From positions 1-5,249 of the forward strand of contig DOFA01000259.1 of NCBI GenBank assembly GCA_003532195.1: a DNA stretch of 5,249 nucleotides. Reading direction: 5' to 3'. A program made the translations under genes and the position numbers. This document shows positions 1-5,249 of the stretch, in pieces (the first letter of the stretch is position 1; each line of letters begins with the position of its first letter). A model generated the notes under the pieces. That model was not told the origin of the DNA. It saw only the letters and a list, made by a program, of their open reading frames with translations, and ran no database searches. Source of the DNA: Clostridiales bacterium (GTDB taxonomy: Bacteria; Bacillota; Clostridia; Saccharofermentanales; UBA5734).

Positions 1-338
1 CCGTTTTCCGGCAGGATGACATGCTCGACGCCCATGCCGGGCTCGCCCAGCTCATAATAATGCGTTAAGCCGGCCTGGCGGGCAAACTGACGCATCTGAG
101 CGCAATTCTCAGCCGATTTGATGTCTTTGTTCGGCGTAAAATGATCGGGGACCAGTACAACTTTATCCCGGTTAAAGACCTGGGTTGCGCCGGTTTCCCG
201 GAAAATGCCGATCGCCGGCGGCGCTGTGACGTCATTGCCGAGCACCAGGTCCAGGTTGGCCTCGATCAGCTGCCCGGGCTGCACTTCCGGCAGTCCGGCA
301 TGGGCAGCCAGGATTTTCTGGGTCATGGTCATGGGCAT
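1..338 (-). CDS. leuC: 3-isopropylmalate/citramalate dehydratase large subunit, N-terminal part (LeuC)
   Basis: This is the first 112 codons of an aconitase-family dehydratase, cut by the left edge. With LeuD it would isomerise 2-isopropylmalate to 3-isopropylmalate and, next to CimA, (R)-citramalate to erythro-3-methylmalate, in the cytoplasm. The visible part starts MPMTMTQKILAAHAG and contains QLIEANLDLVLGNDVTAPPA (residues 23-42), VPDHFTPNKDIKSAEN (63-78) and GMGVEHVILPEN (101-112). This pattern is typical of the roughly 420-residue LeuC/homoaconitase-type subunit of Clostridia and archaea rather than the longer E. coli type. The [4Fe-4S] cysteine ligands lie further on in the family and are outside the window. 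Three in-frame ATGs lie at 338, 332 and 326. I chose 338 because GGGAGG (347-352) sits 8 nt upstream. The gene begins 3 nt after the cimA stop. Family assignment is firm; whether it serves leucine, isoleucine or both is inference. Confidence 0.93.
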   Translation of the reverse strand, partial: MPMTMTQKILAAHAGLPEVQPGQLIEANLDLVLGNDVTAPPAIGIFRETGATQVFNRDKVVLVPDHFTPNKDIKSAENCAQMRQFARQAGLTHYYELGEPGMGVEHVILPEN

Positions 339-341
339 GTG

Positions 342-1931
342 TTATTCCTCCCAGCCTAGTATTTTACGCATCAGCTTATATTCCAGCGAATCAACCAGCG
401 CCAGCCAGGAAGCTTCGAGAATATCCGTTGAGACGCCGATGGTGTGCCAGACGGTCCGTCCGTCGGTGGATTCGATCAGGGTCCGGACCTGGGACGCGGT
501 GGCTTCAGCGTTGAGAACGCGGACTTTGAAGTCGGTCAGGCGGACCTGGGTCAGTTCCGGATAGAAAACCTCCATGGCTTTCTTCAGGGCGCGATCCATC
601 GCGTTGACCGGTCCTTCACCTTCCGCGGCCGTCACCTCGTCGACGCCGTCGACCAGGATCTTGATGTAGGTATAGGCGCTGAAACTGCCGGTGCGCGGCT
701 GTTCGCTGCTGATCCGCATTTTCTCCAGATTGAAGAACGGCTTGTAGAGGCCGAGTTCCTTGCAAACCAGCAGTTCCTGCGACGCGTCGGCGCCCTCGAA
801 ATGATAGCCCTGATGTTCCATCTCCTTGAGCTTATGCAGGACGCGGCCGACCTCCGGGGCGTCCTTGTCGATGTCCGGACGGATCCGGCGGATCACATCG
901 AGGGCGGCCGAGCGGCCAGATATCTCCGAGAGCAGGAAGCGCCTGCTGTTGCCGACTGATTCCGGGGCGACATGTTCAAAGGTCCGGGGATTTTTCTTGA
1001 CTCCATCGACATGCATGCCGGCTTTGTGGGTAAAGGCCGAAGCCCCGACATACGGTTCGCCGCCGGGCAGGACAATATTGGCTATCTCGGCCATCCTTCG
1101 GGCAACCGGTGTCAGCAGATACAGCCGGTCTTCAGGTATGCAGCCGATCCCGTATTTCAGCTGCAGGTTGGGAATCAGGGTGGCCAGGTTGGTGTTGCCG
1201 CAGCGCTCGCCGATCCCGTTCAAAGTGCCCTGGACATGGCAGGCGCCGGCCAGGACGGCGGCAATCGTATTCGCTACGGCCAGGCCGCTGTCATTATGGC
1301 AGTGGATGCCAATCCGGGCATCGGGCAGGCAAGCGATCGCTTCTTGCGTCCGCTGGATGATTTCTTCGGGGATGGAAGCGCCGTTGGTGTCGCACAGGCA
1401 AATGACCGCCGCGCCGCCTTCGTCGGCGGCCTGCAGGCAATTCAACGCATATTCGCTGTTCGCACGGGCGGCCTCAAAATAATGCTCGGCATCGAAAATG
1501 ACTTCCCGTCCCTGGGCTTTCAGGTAGGCGACCGTTTCCCGGATCATGGTCAGGTTTTCCTTCAGCGGGCAGCGCAGATTATCCCGGACTTCGACATCCC
1601 AGGTTTTGCCGACGATGACGACCGTGGCTGCCCCTGACTGAAGCAGGTCCTGGATGCCGGAATCCTCATCAACCGCCATGCCCTTGCGCCGGGTGCTGCC
1701 AAATGCCGCAAGAACGCTTGCCCCCATCTCCAGCCGCTTTTCGCCATACCGGACGTAAAACTCCCGGTCTTTGGGGTTGGATCCCGGATTGCCGGCTTCA
1801 ATATAATGAATGCCCAGTGAAACCAGTGATTCAAGAATCTGGAATTTGTCGTTGACCGAGAACGACACCCCTTCGGCCTGGGCGCCATCCCGTAAAGTTG
1901 TGTCCAAAATTTCAATCCGGCGATTGTTCAT
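342..1931 (-). CDS. cimA: (R)-citramalate synthase (CimA)
   Basis: A 529-residue DRE-TIM metallolyase that condenses pyruvate with acetyl-CoA to (R)-citramalate, the first step of the threonine-independent route to 2-oxobutyrate and isoleucine. The TIM-barrel domain (about 5-270) opens with EILDTTLRDGAQAEG, whose R14-D15 form the conserved RDG. It carries the metal-binding HCHNDSG (H210, H212) and NGIGERCGNTNL (237-249). A linker with THKAGMHVDG (301-310) follows, then a LeuA-type C-terminal regulatory domain (about 410-520) ending in a WHTIGVSTDILEASW block (495-509) typical of this CimA subfamily. 2-Isopropylmalate synthases usually read LRDGEQSPG at the N-terminus, which argues against LeuA. 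Length is normal and nothing is broken. The ATG at 1931 has GAGGTG (1937-1942) 5 nt upstream. leuC follows after 3 nt. The regulatory domain suggests end-product feedback, probably by isoleucine (inference from the family). Confidence 0.93.
   Translation of the reverse strand: MNNRRIEILDTTLRDGAQAEGVSFSVNDKFQILESLVSLGIHYIEAGNPGSNPKDREFYVRYGEKRLEMGASVLAAFGSTRRKGMAVDEDSGIQDLLQSGAATVVIVGKTWDVEVRDNLRCPLKENLTMIRETVAYLKAQGREVIFDAEHYFEAARANSEYALNCLQAADEGGAAVICLCDTNGASIPEEIIQRTQEAIACLPDARIGIHCHNDSGLAVANTIAAVLAGACHVQGTLNGIGERCGNTNLATLIPNLQLKYGIGCIPEDRLYLLTPVARRMAEIANIVLPGGEPYVGASAFTHKAGMHVDGVKKNPRTFEHVAPESVGNSRRFLLSEISGRSAALDVIRRIRPDIDKDAPEVGRVLHKLKEMEHQGYHFEGADASQELLVCKELGLYKPFFNLEKMRISSEQPRTGSFSAYTYIKILVDGVDEVTAAEGEGPVNAMDRALKKAMEVFYPELTQVRLTDFKVRVLNAEATASQVRTLIESTDGRTVWHTIGVSTDILEASWLALVDSLEYKLMRKILGWEE
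347..352 (-). promoter_or_regulatory. leuC ribosome binding site embedded in the cimA 3' end
   Basis: On the minus strand GGGAGG lies 8 nt before the ATG at 338. The same bases form the last Trp-Glu-Glu codons of cimA just before its TAA (344-342). The site favours the ATG at 338 over the internal ATGs at 332 and 326. It also implies that ribosomes finishing cimA clear or re-use the leuC initiation site. Confidence 0.8.
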
Positions 1932-1936
1932 GATTT

Positions 1937-1942
1937 CACCTC
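1937..1942 (-). promoter_or_regulatory. cimA ribosome binding site
   Basis: On the minus strand GAGGTG, followed by AAATC, precedes the ATG at 1931 with 5-nt spacing. It supports the start that leads directly into the conserved EILDTTLRDG motif. Confidence 0.7.
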
Positions 1943-1976
1943 GTTTCTCGAATATAAGAAAATCAGTTGAATGTCC

Positions 1977-1999
1977 ATTCCGGATACTGTATCTAGAAT
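1977..1999. promoter_or_regulatory. Operator-like palindrome at the cimA promoter
   Basis: A 23-bp near-palindrome centred on 1988. The core GATAC-A-GTATC (minus strand) is a perfect 11-bp dyad, flanked by ATTC on one side and GAAT on the other. Nine of eleven base pairs match. It overlaps the TATTCT box and predicted start of one candidate promoter and lies just upstream of the -10 of the other, so a protein bound here could control cimA-leuC. I do not recognise the motif as belonging to a specific regulator; it does not look like CodY or LexA. Confidence 0.4.
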
Positions 2000-2023
2000 A
2001 CTCGCTGCCGGTTATTTCAACAA
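1995..2023 (-). promoter_or_regulatory. Candidate cimA-leuC promoter
   Basis: On the minus strand TTGTTG (2018-2023) and TATTCT (1995-2000) are separated by 17 nt, giving a predicted transcription start near 1988 and a leader of about 57 nt. Neither box is strong: three of six and four of six consensus bases. An alternative is TGGACA (1972-1977) with TATATT (1951-1956). Both of those boxes are better, but the 15-nt spacing is short and the leader would be only about 13 nt. I saw no T-box antiterminator motif in either leader. Confidence 0.35.
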
Positions 2024-2084
2024 GGTCGATCTGCCTCGTTTTTCTTCACACTTTATGCTCTAACTGGCGGTTTAGACCTGATTA

Positions 2085-2093
2085 TGCTATACT
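2085..2093 (+). promoter_or_regulatory. Candidate extended -10 promoter for the ABC-F gene
   Basis: TGCTATACT fits the extended -10 pattern TGnTATAAT with one mismatch in the hexamer; TATACT is at 2088-2093. The -35 position (about 2065-2070, TGGCGG) is poor, which an extended -10 can tolerate. The predicted start near 2100 leaves a leader of about 95 nt before the TTG start at 2195. Confidence 0.5.
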
Positions 2094-2104
2094 GACGGCG
2101 CATT

Positions 2105-2160
2105 TTGCCCCTGTATTTGGCAAGTCCGGCCTGTTTTCGAGCAAACGGCTGACGGGGCAA
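2105..2160 (+). other. Foldable 5' leader upstream of the ABC-F gene
   Basis: Two nested complementarities are visible in the leader. TTGCCCC (2105-2111) can pair perfectly with GGGGCAA (2154-2160). Inside them, a stem from 2127-2136 to 2143-2151 (GTTT with AAAC, GCC with GGC, one bulged T at 2132, one G-U pair) closes a 6-nt loop, TCGAGC. No T-run follows either stem, so it does not look like a simple terminator. It could mask or expose the downstream initiation region. Whether it has a function is unknown. Confidence 0.35.
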
Positions 2161-2182
2161 GATGCTGAACCGTTGTTGATCC

Positions 2183-2188
2183 GGAGGG
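2183..2188 (+). promoter_or_regulatory. ABC-F ribosome binding site fixing a TTG start
   Basis: GGAGGG sits 6 nt before TTG at 2195-2197. No ATG or GTG with comparable spacing exists in this frame, and the protein reads straight into the conserved first ABC domain (SLLTVNQVSKTYFGRVILD). This makes TTG the likely initiation codon. Confidence 0.8.
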
Positions 2189-2194
2189 ATACCT

Positions 2195-4114
2195 TTGAGC
2201 CTACTGACTGTCAATCAGGTCAGCAAAACTTATTTCGGCCGCGTCATTCTCGACCGGATTTCCTTGCGCCTTGACCGTGGCGAGCGTCTGGCCCTGATTG
2301 GCAATAACGGCGCCGGCAAAACGACCTTGCTGCGCCTGATCACCGGCGCCGAAAATCCGGATTCCGGCAGCATAATTTTGCCCGCCAGCGTCATCCCGGG
2401 TTATTTATCGCAGCACTTTGAAGACACGGACAGCATGACCGACACCCCTCTGGCCAGCCGCGAGCTGGAAGACCTTGAAGGCCAGCTGCGTCAGCTGGAA
2501 AGCCGGATGTCCGGCGCGGCCGGAGCTGACCAGCGCGAACTGCTGCATCGCTATAGCCAGCTGACTGCCCGCTATGAGGCGATGGGCGGGTATGACTTTA
2601 CGCGCCGGATGCAAGAAACGCTTTCCGGCCTGGGATTAGCTGGCGATATACTTTGCCGGCCTCTGGCCACGCTTTCCGGCGGCGAACGGATGCGGGTGGC
2701 TCTGGCGCGCCTGCTGCTCAAATCGCCTGACTTGCTGCTGCTCGATGAACCGACCAATCATATGGACCTGGCCGCCATGGAGTGGCTGGAAGATTTCCTC
2801 ATCCGCTTCAAAGGTTCCGTGCTTTTGATTTCGCATGACCGGGTTTTTATCGACCGCACAGCAACCGCTGTCGCCGAACTCAGCGAAGGCCGCCTGACCG
2901 TACGGCCGGGCAACTACACGCATTTCCGGGAAATCCAGGCGGCTGAAGACCTGACCCTGGGCCGCGAAATCCGCAAGGTATCCCGGGAACTGGACCGTCA
3001 GCGCGAAGTCACCCAGACCATGCTGTCCCACCGTAAGATGTCAGCCTATCATGCCCGCGAGAAGGTAGTTGCCCGCATGTCCAGCCAGTTGAACAGCATC
3101 CGGGATCAAGCCCATCGGCAAAGCCAGCGCCTGAACTTCAGTTTCCTGCCCGGCCAGATCGAGGGTGATCCGGAGAAAATCCTCCTGTCCGCCCAGGATC
3201 TGACTTACGGTTTCGATGCCCGGCCGCTTTTCCAGAATGTTTCCCTGATGCTGCGCGGCGGTTTGAAAGTCTGCCTGTGCGGGCCGAACGGCTGCGGCAA
3301 GTCGACCCTTCTGGCTTTGCTGCTGGGCAAGATCGATGGTTTTTCCGGTCAGATCCGGCTGGCGGACCAGGCCGTCTATGGGCATATGGGCCAGCACGTC
3401 GATTTTCCGGATGAAAACCGGACCCTGCTCGACGAAATCCTCAGCCGGCAGGATCTGGAAGAAGGACAGGCGCGCACCTTGCTGGCCCGCTATGGCTTTC
3501 GCGACGTCGACGTCTTCAAGGCCATTCAAGTGCTCAGCGGCGGCGAGCGTTCACGGCTTTACCTGGCCTGCCTGCTGCTGGAGCGGCCGGACATCCTGTT
3601 TCTGGATGAACCGACCAATCACCTGGACATCTATTCCCGGGAGATACTCGAACAAGCCCTGGCTGATTTTTCGGGCGCCATCCTCGCAGTCAGCCACGAC
3701 CGTTATTTCATCGATCGCTGCTGTCATCAGGTCCTTGGTTTTCTGGGCGACGCCGTTCTGCCCTTTGCGAGTTTTACCGATTACCGGCAAGCGGCCCGGA
3801 ACTGGGAAACCGCTTCTCCTGCCGGCGAAAACCAGATAGAGGCCGGCGTTCGGTTTGAAATTGCGGATTCATCTGCCATCAAAACAGCTCCGGTTCTGAA
3901 CCGGGCGCAGGAACGCCGGGAAACGGCTCTGCGCAAAGAAAAAATCCGGCAGCTGGAGAAGCAGATTTCCGGAATGGAAGCCGAAAAAACCGCTCTCGAG
4001 GGAAGCTTCGCCACGGCAGCTGACGGATCGGCCTACCATCGCTACACGGAAGTTCTCGCGGAACTGGACAAGCTTTATCAAGATTATCTGGATCTGGAAC
4101 AGAATCAAACCTGA
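2195..4114 (+). CDS. ABC-F family ATPase (ribosome-associated, duplicated ABC domains)
   Basis: A 639-residue soluble protein with two ABC cassettes and no membrane segment, the ABC-F layout. Family members bind near the ribosomal E site and act in translation quality control or antibiotic resistance; they are not transporters. Cassette 1 has Walker A GNNGAGKTT (36-44), Q73, signature LSGGERMR (160-167), Walker B LLLLDEPTNH (180-189) and switch H214. An Arg/Lys-rich helical linker (about 245-320) corresponds to the P-site tRNA interaction region. Cassette 2 has Walker A GPNGCGKST (363-371), Q400, signature LSGGERSR (447-454), Walker B ILFLDEPTNH (467-476) and switch H501. Both catalytic glutamates (E185, E472) are present. 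A charged heptad-like tail (about 568-636) is probably a coiled coil. Length and architecture resemble YdiF-type housekeeping members, but I cannot assign a subfamily or rule out a resistance role. Transcription diverges from cimA; 34 nt separate its stop from that of the convergent lipid kinase. Confidence 0.92.
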   Translation: MSLLTVNQVSKTYFGRVILDRISLRLDRGERLALIGNNGAGKTTLLRLITGAENPDSGSIILPASVIPGYLSQHFEDTDSMTDTPLASRELEDLEGQLRQLESRMSGAAGADQRELLHRYSQLTARYEAMGGYDFTRRMQETLSGLGLAGDILCRPLATLSGGERMRVALARLLLKSPDLLLLDEPTNHMDLAAMEWLEDFLIRFKGSVLLISHDRVFIDRTATAVAELSEGRLTVRPGNYTHFREIQAAEDLTLGREIRKVSRELDRQREVTQTMLSHRKMSAYHAREKVVARMSSQLNSIRDQAHRQSQRLNFSFLPGQIEGDPEKILLSAQDLTYGFDARPLFQNVSLMLRGGLKVCLCGPNGCGKSTLLALLLGKIDGFSGQIRLADQAVYGHMGQHVDFPDENRTLLDEILSRQDLEEGQARTLLARYGFRDVDVFKAIQVLSGGERSRLYLACLLLERPDILFLDEPTNHLDIYSREILEQALADFSGAILAVSHDRYFIDRCCHQVLGFLGDAVLPFASFTDYRQAARNWETASPAGENQIEAGVRFEIADSSAIKTAPVLNRAQERRETALRKEKIRQLEKQISGMEAEKTALEGSFATAADGSAYHRYTEVLAELDKLYQDYLDLEQNQT

Positions 4115-4140
4115 TCCAGGCGCCTGAATGTCTGGAAAAG

Positions 4141-4166
4141 CGTCTGGTTCAGGGAACCAGCAGACG
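4141..4166 (-). terminator. Hairpin at the convergent gene ends, possible weak terminator for the lipid kinase
   Basis: CTGGTTC (4144-4150) and GAACCAG (4154-4160) are perfect 7-bp arms around a 3-nt loop. CGT (4141-4143) and ACG (4164-4166) extend the stem across a 3-nt bulge. The lipid kinase stop codon (4151-4149) lies in this hairpin. On the minus strand the hairpin is followed by CTTTTCC (4140-4134), a short T-run, so weak intrinsic termination in that direction is plausible. On the plus strand no T-run follows, and I see no clear terminator for the ABC-F gene. Confidence 0.35.
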
Positions 4167-5045
4167 GATCGCCGCCGGGATCGCGGAAATCACCGCCGGT
4201 AGCCCGGCGCCTTCTTCCCCGTCCAGATCGAGTTTGACCGGATTTTTTTCACGGCTGGAAATCTCCAGCCGTTTGGTTTGAAAATAACTGACGCGGCTGT
4301 TGTTCAGATGCTCGCCGTTGACCATCTGGACCAGCAGCGGCAAAAGGTCGAATATACCCTGCCGGTGTATCACCAGAACATCCAGCAGCCCATCGCTGAC
4401 CGACGCCCGGGGCGCCAGGCGGCGGAAACCCCCGACGCTCTGGGTGTTGGATACGATAAACAGCAAGATATCATCGTCGATATTCTTTTCTTCCGAACGG
4501 ATTGAAATCGGGATCGAACGGCAAAGCTGCGCCGGCAGATCAATGGCGCCGCTCAATATGTAGGCCATCCTGCCAAGTACCGTTTTGATGTCGGACGGAA
4601 CCTTATACGCGACATCGGTCAGCATGCCGCCGGCGGCGACATTGTGAAAGCAGGCTGTGCCGGCGCGGCCGGCGTCGACGGGCAGGATGCGGAATTTGCG
4701 GATCATCGCACAGTATCTTGCGGTATCGCGGGGAATTTTCAGGGAAAAAGCAAAGTCATTGGCAGTGCCGGCAGGCAGGATCGCCAGCGGTGTTTGGTGC
4801 TGGCCGTCGAGCAGGCCATTGATCACCTCATTGACCGTGCCGTCACCGCCGGCGGCAATGACCAGATCATAGCCGTCTTCGGCGGCCTTGCGGGCCAATT
4901 CCTGCCCGTGCCCCGGCCCTTCGGTGAAGGTTACATCGTATTCCAGGCCATACTGCGCCAGGGCTGCCTGTACTTTAGGATAATTCTTCTCGGCAGCGCC
5001 CTTTCCGGCGGCTGGATTATAAATAAGTTTGGTCCGGGTATTCAA
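4149..5045 (-). CDS. Diacylglycerol kinase family lipid kinase (DgkB/YegS/BmrU-like)
   Basis: A 298-residue DAGK-catalytic-family protein. Relatives phosphorylate diacylglycerol (DgkB, which recycles lipid left from lipoteichoic acid synthesis) or other membrane lipids (YegS) at the cytoplasmic membrane face. Counting from the TTG start, residues include YNPAAGKG (9-16), the nucleotide-binding GGDGTVNEV (66-74), PAGTANDFA (91-99), VSDGLLDV (216-223) and LDLDGEEG (272-279). The last two belong to the C-terminal beta-sandwich domain that carries metal and catalytic acidic residues in the family. An upstream in-frame ATG at 5096 would give 315 residues, but a perfect TATAAT (5076-5081) lies inside that extension and its residues do not resemble the family. 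The TTG at 5045 has GAGAGG 10 nt upstream and begins right before the conserved TKLIYNP strand. The exact lipid substrate cannot be read from the sequence. It converges on the ABC-F gene. Confidence 0.88.
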   Translation of the reverse strand: MNTRTKLIYNPAAGKGAAEKNYPKVQAALAQYGLEYDVTFTEGPGHGQELARKAAEDGYDLVIAAGGDGTVNEVINGLLDGQHQTPLAILPAGTANDFAFSLKIPRDTARYCAMIRKFRILPVDAGRAGTACFHNVAAGGMLTDVAYKVPSDIKTVLGRMAYILSGAIDLPAQLCRSIPISIRSEEKNIDDDILLFIVSNTQSVGGFRRLAPRASVSDGLLDVLVIHRQGIFDLLPLLVQMVNGEHLNNSRVSYFQTKRLEISSREKNPVKLDLDGEEGAGLPAVISAIPAAIRLLVP

Positions 5046-5055
5046 TGATTTCGAT

Positions 5056-5061
5056 CCTCTC
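5056..5061 (-). promoter_or_regulatory. Lipid kinase ribosome binding site
   Basis: On the minus strand GAGAGG lies 10 nt before TTG at 5045-5043. The spacing is slightly long but within range. It is the only purine-rich Shine-Dalgarno-like stretch near the conserved N-terminus and supports the TTG rather than the ATG at 5096. Confidence 0.6.
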
Positions 5062-5075
5062 TGGAAAAGTAGTGC

Positions 5076-5104
5076 ATTATAATACAACCCCGACATGACG
5101 GGTT
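5076..5104 (-). promoter_or_regulatory. Candidate lipid kinase promoter
   Basis: A consensus -10 box TATAAT (5076-5081, minus strand) would start transcription near 5069, about 24 nt before the TTG start and just upstream of the Shine-Dalgarno. The region where a -35 box would lie (5099-5104, AACCCG on the minus strand) does not match consensus. It forms one arm of a small inverted repeat, AACCC (5086-5090) with GGGTT (5100-5104), which could be an activator or repressor site or may be chance. Confidence 0.5.
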
Positions 5105-5192
5105 TGATTTGGTTGAAGCGAAAGGCAACTGTAAGCGCCTTGGAAGCTACTTAAAATTCGAATCGTTACTACTCAGCCAGAGGTGGAATAAA

Positions 5193-5249
5193 CCTGAATT
5201 TGAGGTGTATGTGGGGGGCTTCGCCCCCCACATACACCTCAAATTCAGG
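5193..5249. repeat. 57-nt perfect inverted repeat with a GC-rich apex at the right edge
   Basis: Two 27-nt arms (5193-5219 and 5223-5249) are exact reverse complements around the loop TTC (5220-5222). The apex is GGGGGGC-TTC-GCCCCCC; on the minus strand this reads GCGAAGC, a sequence known to form an exceptionally stable DNA mini-hairpin. The outer arms are AT-richer, with AATTTGAGG and its complement. The second arm ends on the last base of the window, so the repeat may be longer than seen. It may be a dispersed palindromic repeat, a terminator-like hairpin for a gene off the right edge, or a fold-back assembly artefact. No T-run diagnostic of a terminator is visible; on the minus strand only TTTATT follows. 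Confidence 0.9.

Noticed and set aside
444..959. Plus-strand frame of 171 codons antisense to the 3' half of cimA
   Set aside because: Shadow frame; it covers the region coding for the LeuA-type regulatory domain on the minus strand and shows no independent coding evidence.
826..1637. Two long plus-strand open frames (826-1482, 218 codons; 972-1637, 221 codons) antisense to cimA
   Set aside because: They overlap each other and lie entirely opposite a well-conserved enzyme gene. Their translations show no recognisable domain and no convincing ribosome binding site; such frames are common opposite GC-rich coding sequence.
1932..2194. T-box or riboswitch leader upstream of cimA
   Set aside because: The candidate leaders are at most about 57 nt and I find no T-box sequence (TGGNACCGCG-like) or terminator/antiterminator pair on the minus strand.
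1810..2274. Plus-strand frame of 154 codons spanning the cimA start, the intergenic region and the ABC-F start
   Set aside because: It overlaps two firmly supported genes in other frames, runs through both candidate promoters and has no family-like sequence.
2636..3529. Minus-strand frames (2636-3031, 3041-3529) opposite the ABC-F gene
   Set aside because: They are antisense shadows of the ABC cassettes, with no start signals and no domain of their own.
4112..4140. CAGGCGCCTG palindrome (4117-4126) as a terminator for the ABC-F gene
   Set aside because: The self-complementary 10-mer leaves no loop and is not followed by a T-run on the plus strand, so it is not a credible intrinsic terminator.
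5151..5180. TTCGAAT followed by ACTCAGCCA, resembling a tRNA T-loop and 3' end
   Set aside because: The bases flanking TTCGAAT do not form a 5-bp T-stem and no anticodon or D arm can be drawn upstream. The ATTCGAAT palindrome is likely chance.

Overview
The window reads as chromosomal DNA of moderately high GC from a low-to-mid GC Gram-positive lineage (Firmicutes/Bacillota, Clostridia- or Negativicutes-like). The grounds are strong GGAGG-type ribosome binding sites, two TTG starts, a citramalate synthase placed directly before a LeuC of the short clostridial/archaeal type, a two-cassette ABC-F protein and a DgkB/YegS-type lipid kinase. The genus cannot be fixed from the sequence alone. The left edge cuts through leuC. 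The right edge coincides with the end of a perfect hairpin, so the window may be the end of a contig.

Layout: (1) Positions 1-1931, minus strand, hold a branched-chain amino acid operon, cimA followed by leuC (5' part only). The genes are 3 nt apart and the leuC Shine-Dalgarno lies inside the last codons of cimA. CimA makes (R)-citramalate from pyruvate and acetyl-CoA, and LeuC (with LeuD) isomerises it, so the pair points to threonine-independent isoleucine synthesis. (2) Positions 1932-2194 are a 263-nt divergent intergenic region. It carries candidate promoters for both directions, an operator-like palindrome on the cimA side, and a foldable leader with a possible 5-codon upstream ORF on the ABC-F side. 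(3) Positions 2195-4114, plus strand, encode a complete 639-residue ABC-F ATPase starting at TTG; both nucleotide-binding sites are intact and there is a C-terminal coiled coil. (4) Positions 4149-5045, minus strand, encode a diacylglycerol-kinase-family lipid kinase that converges on the ABC-F gene. Its likely start is a TTG at 5045, because a consensus TATAAT lies between that codon and the longer ATG-initiated frame. (5) Positions 5046-5249 hold the kinase promoter, about 90 nt with no recognisable gene, and a 57-nt inverted repeat (27-bp perfect arms, TTC loop) reaching the last base.

The genes are mostly housekeeping: isoleucine synthesis, a ribosome-associated ATPase and lipid turnover. 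They do not form one functional system. I see no mobile element gene, CRISPR array, tRNA or rRNA. The points most worth a second look are the terminal palindrome, the structured ABC-F leader, the cimA operator-like palindrome and the start-codon correction for the lipid kinase.
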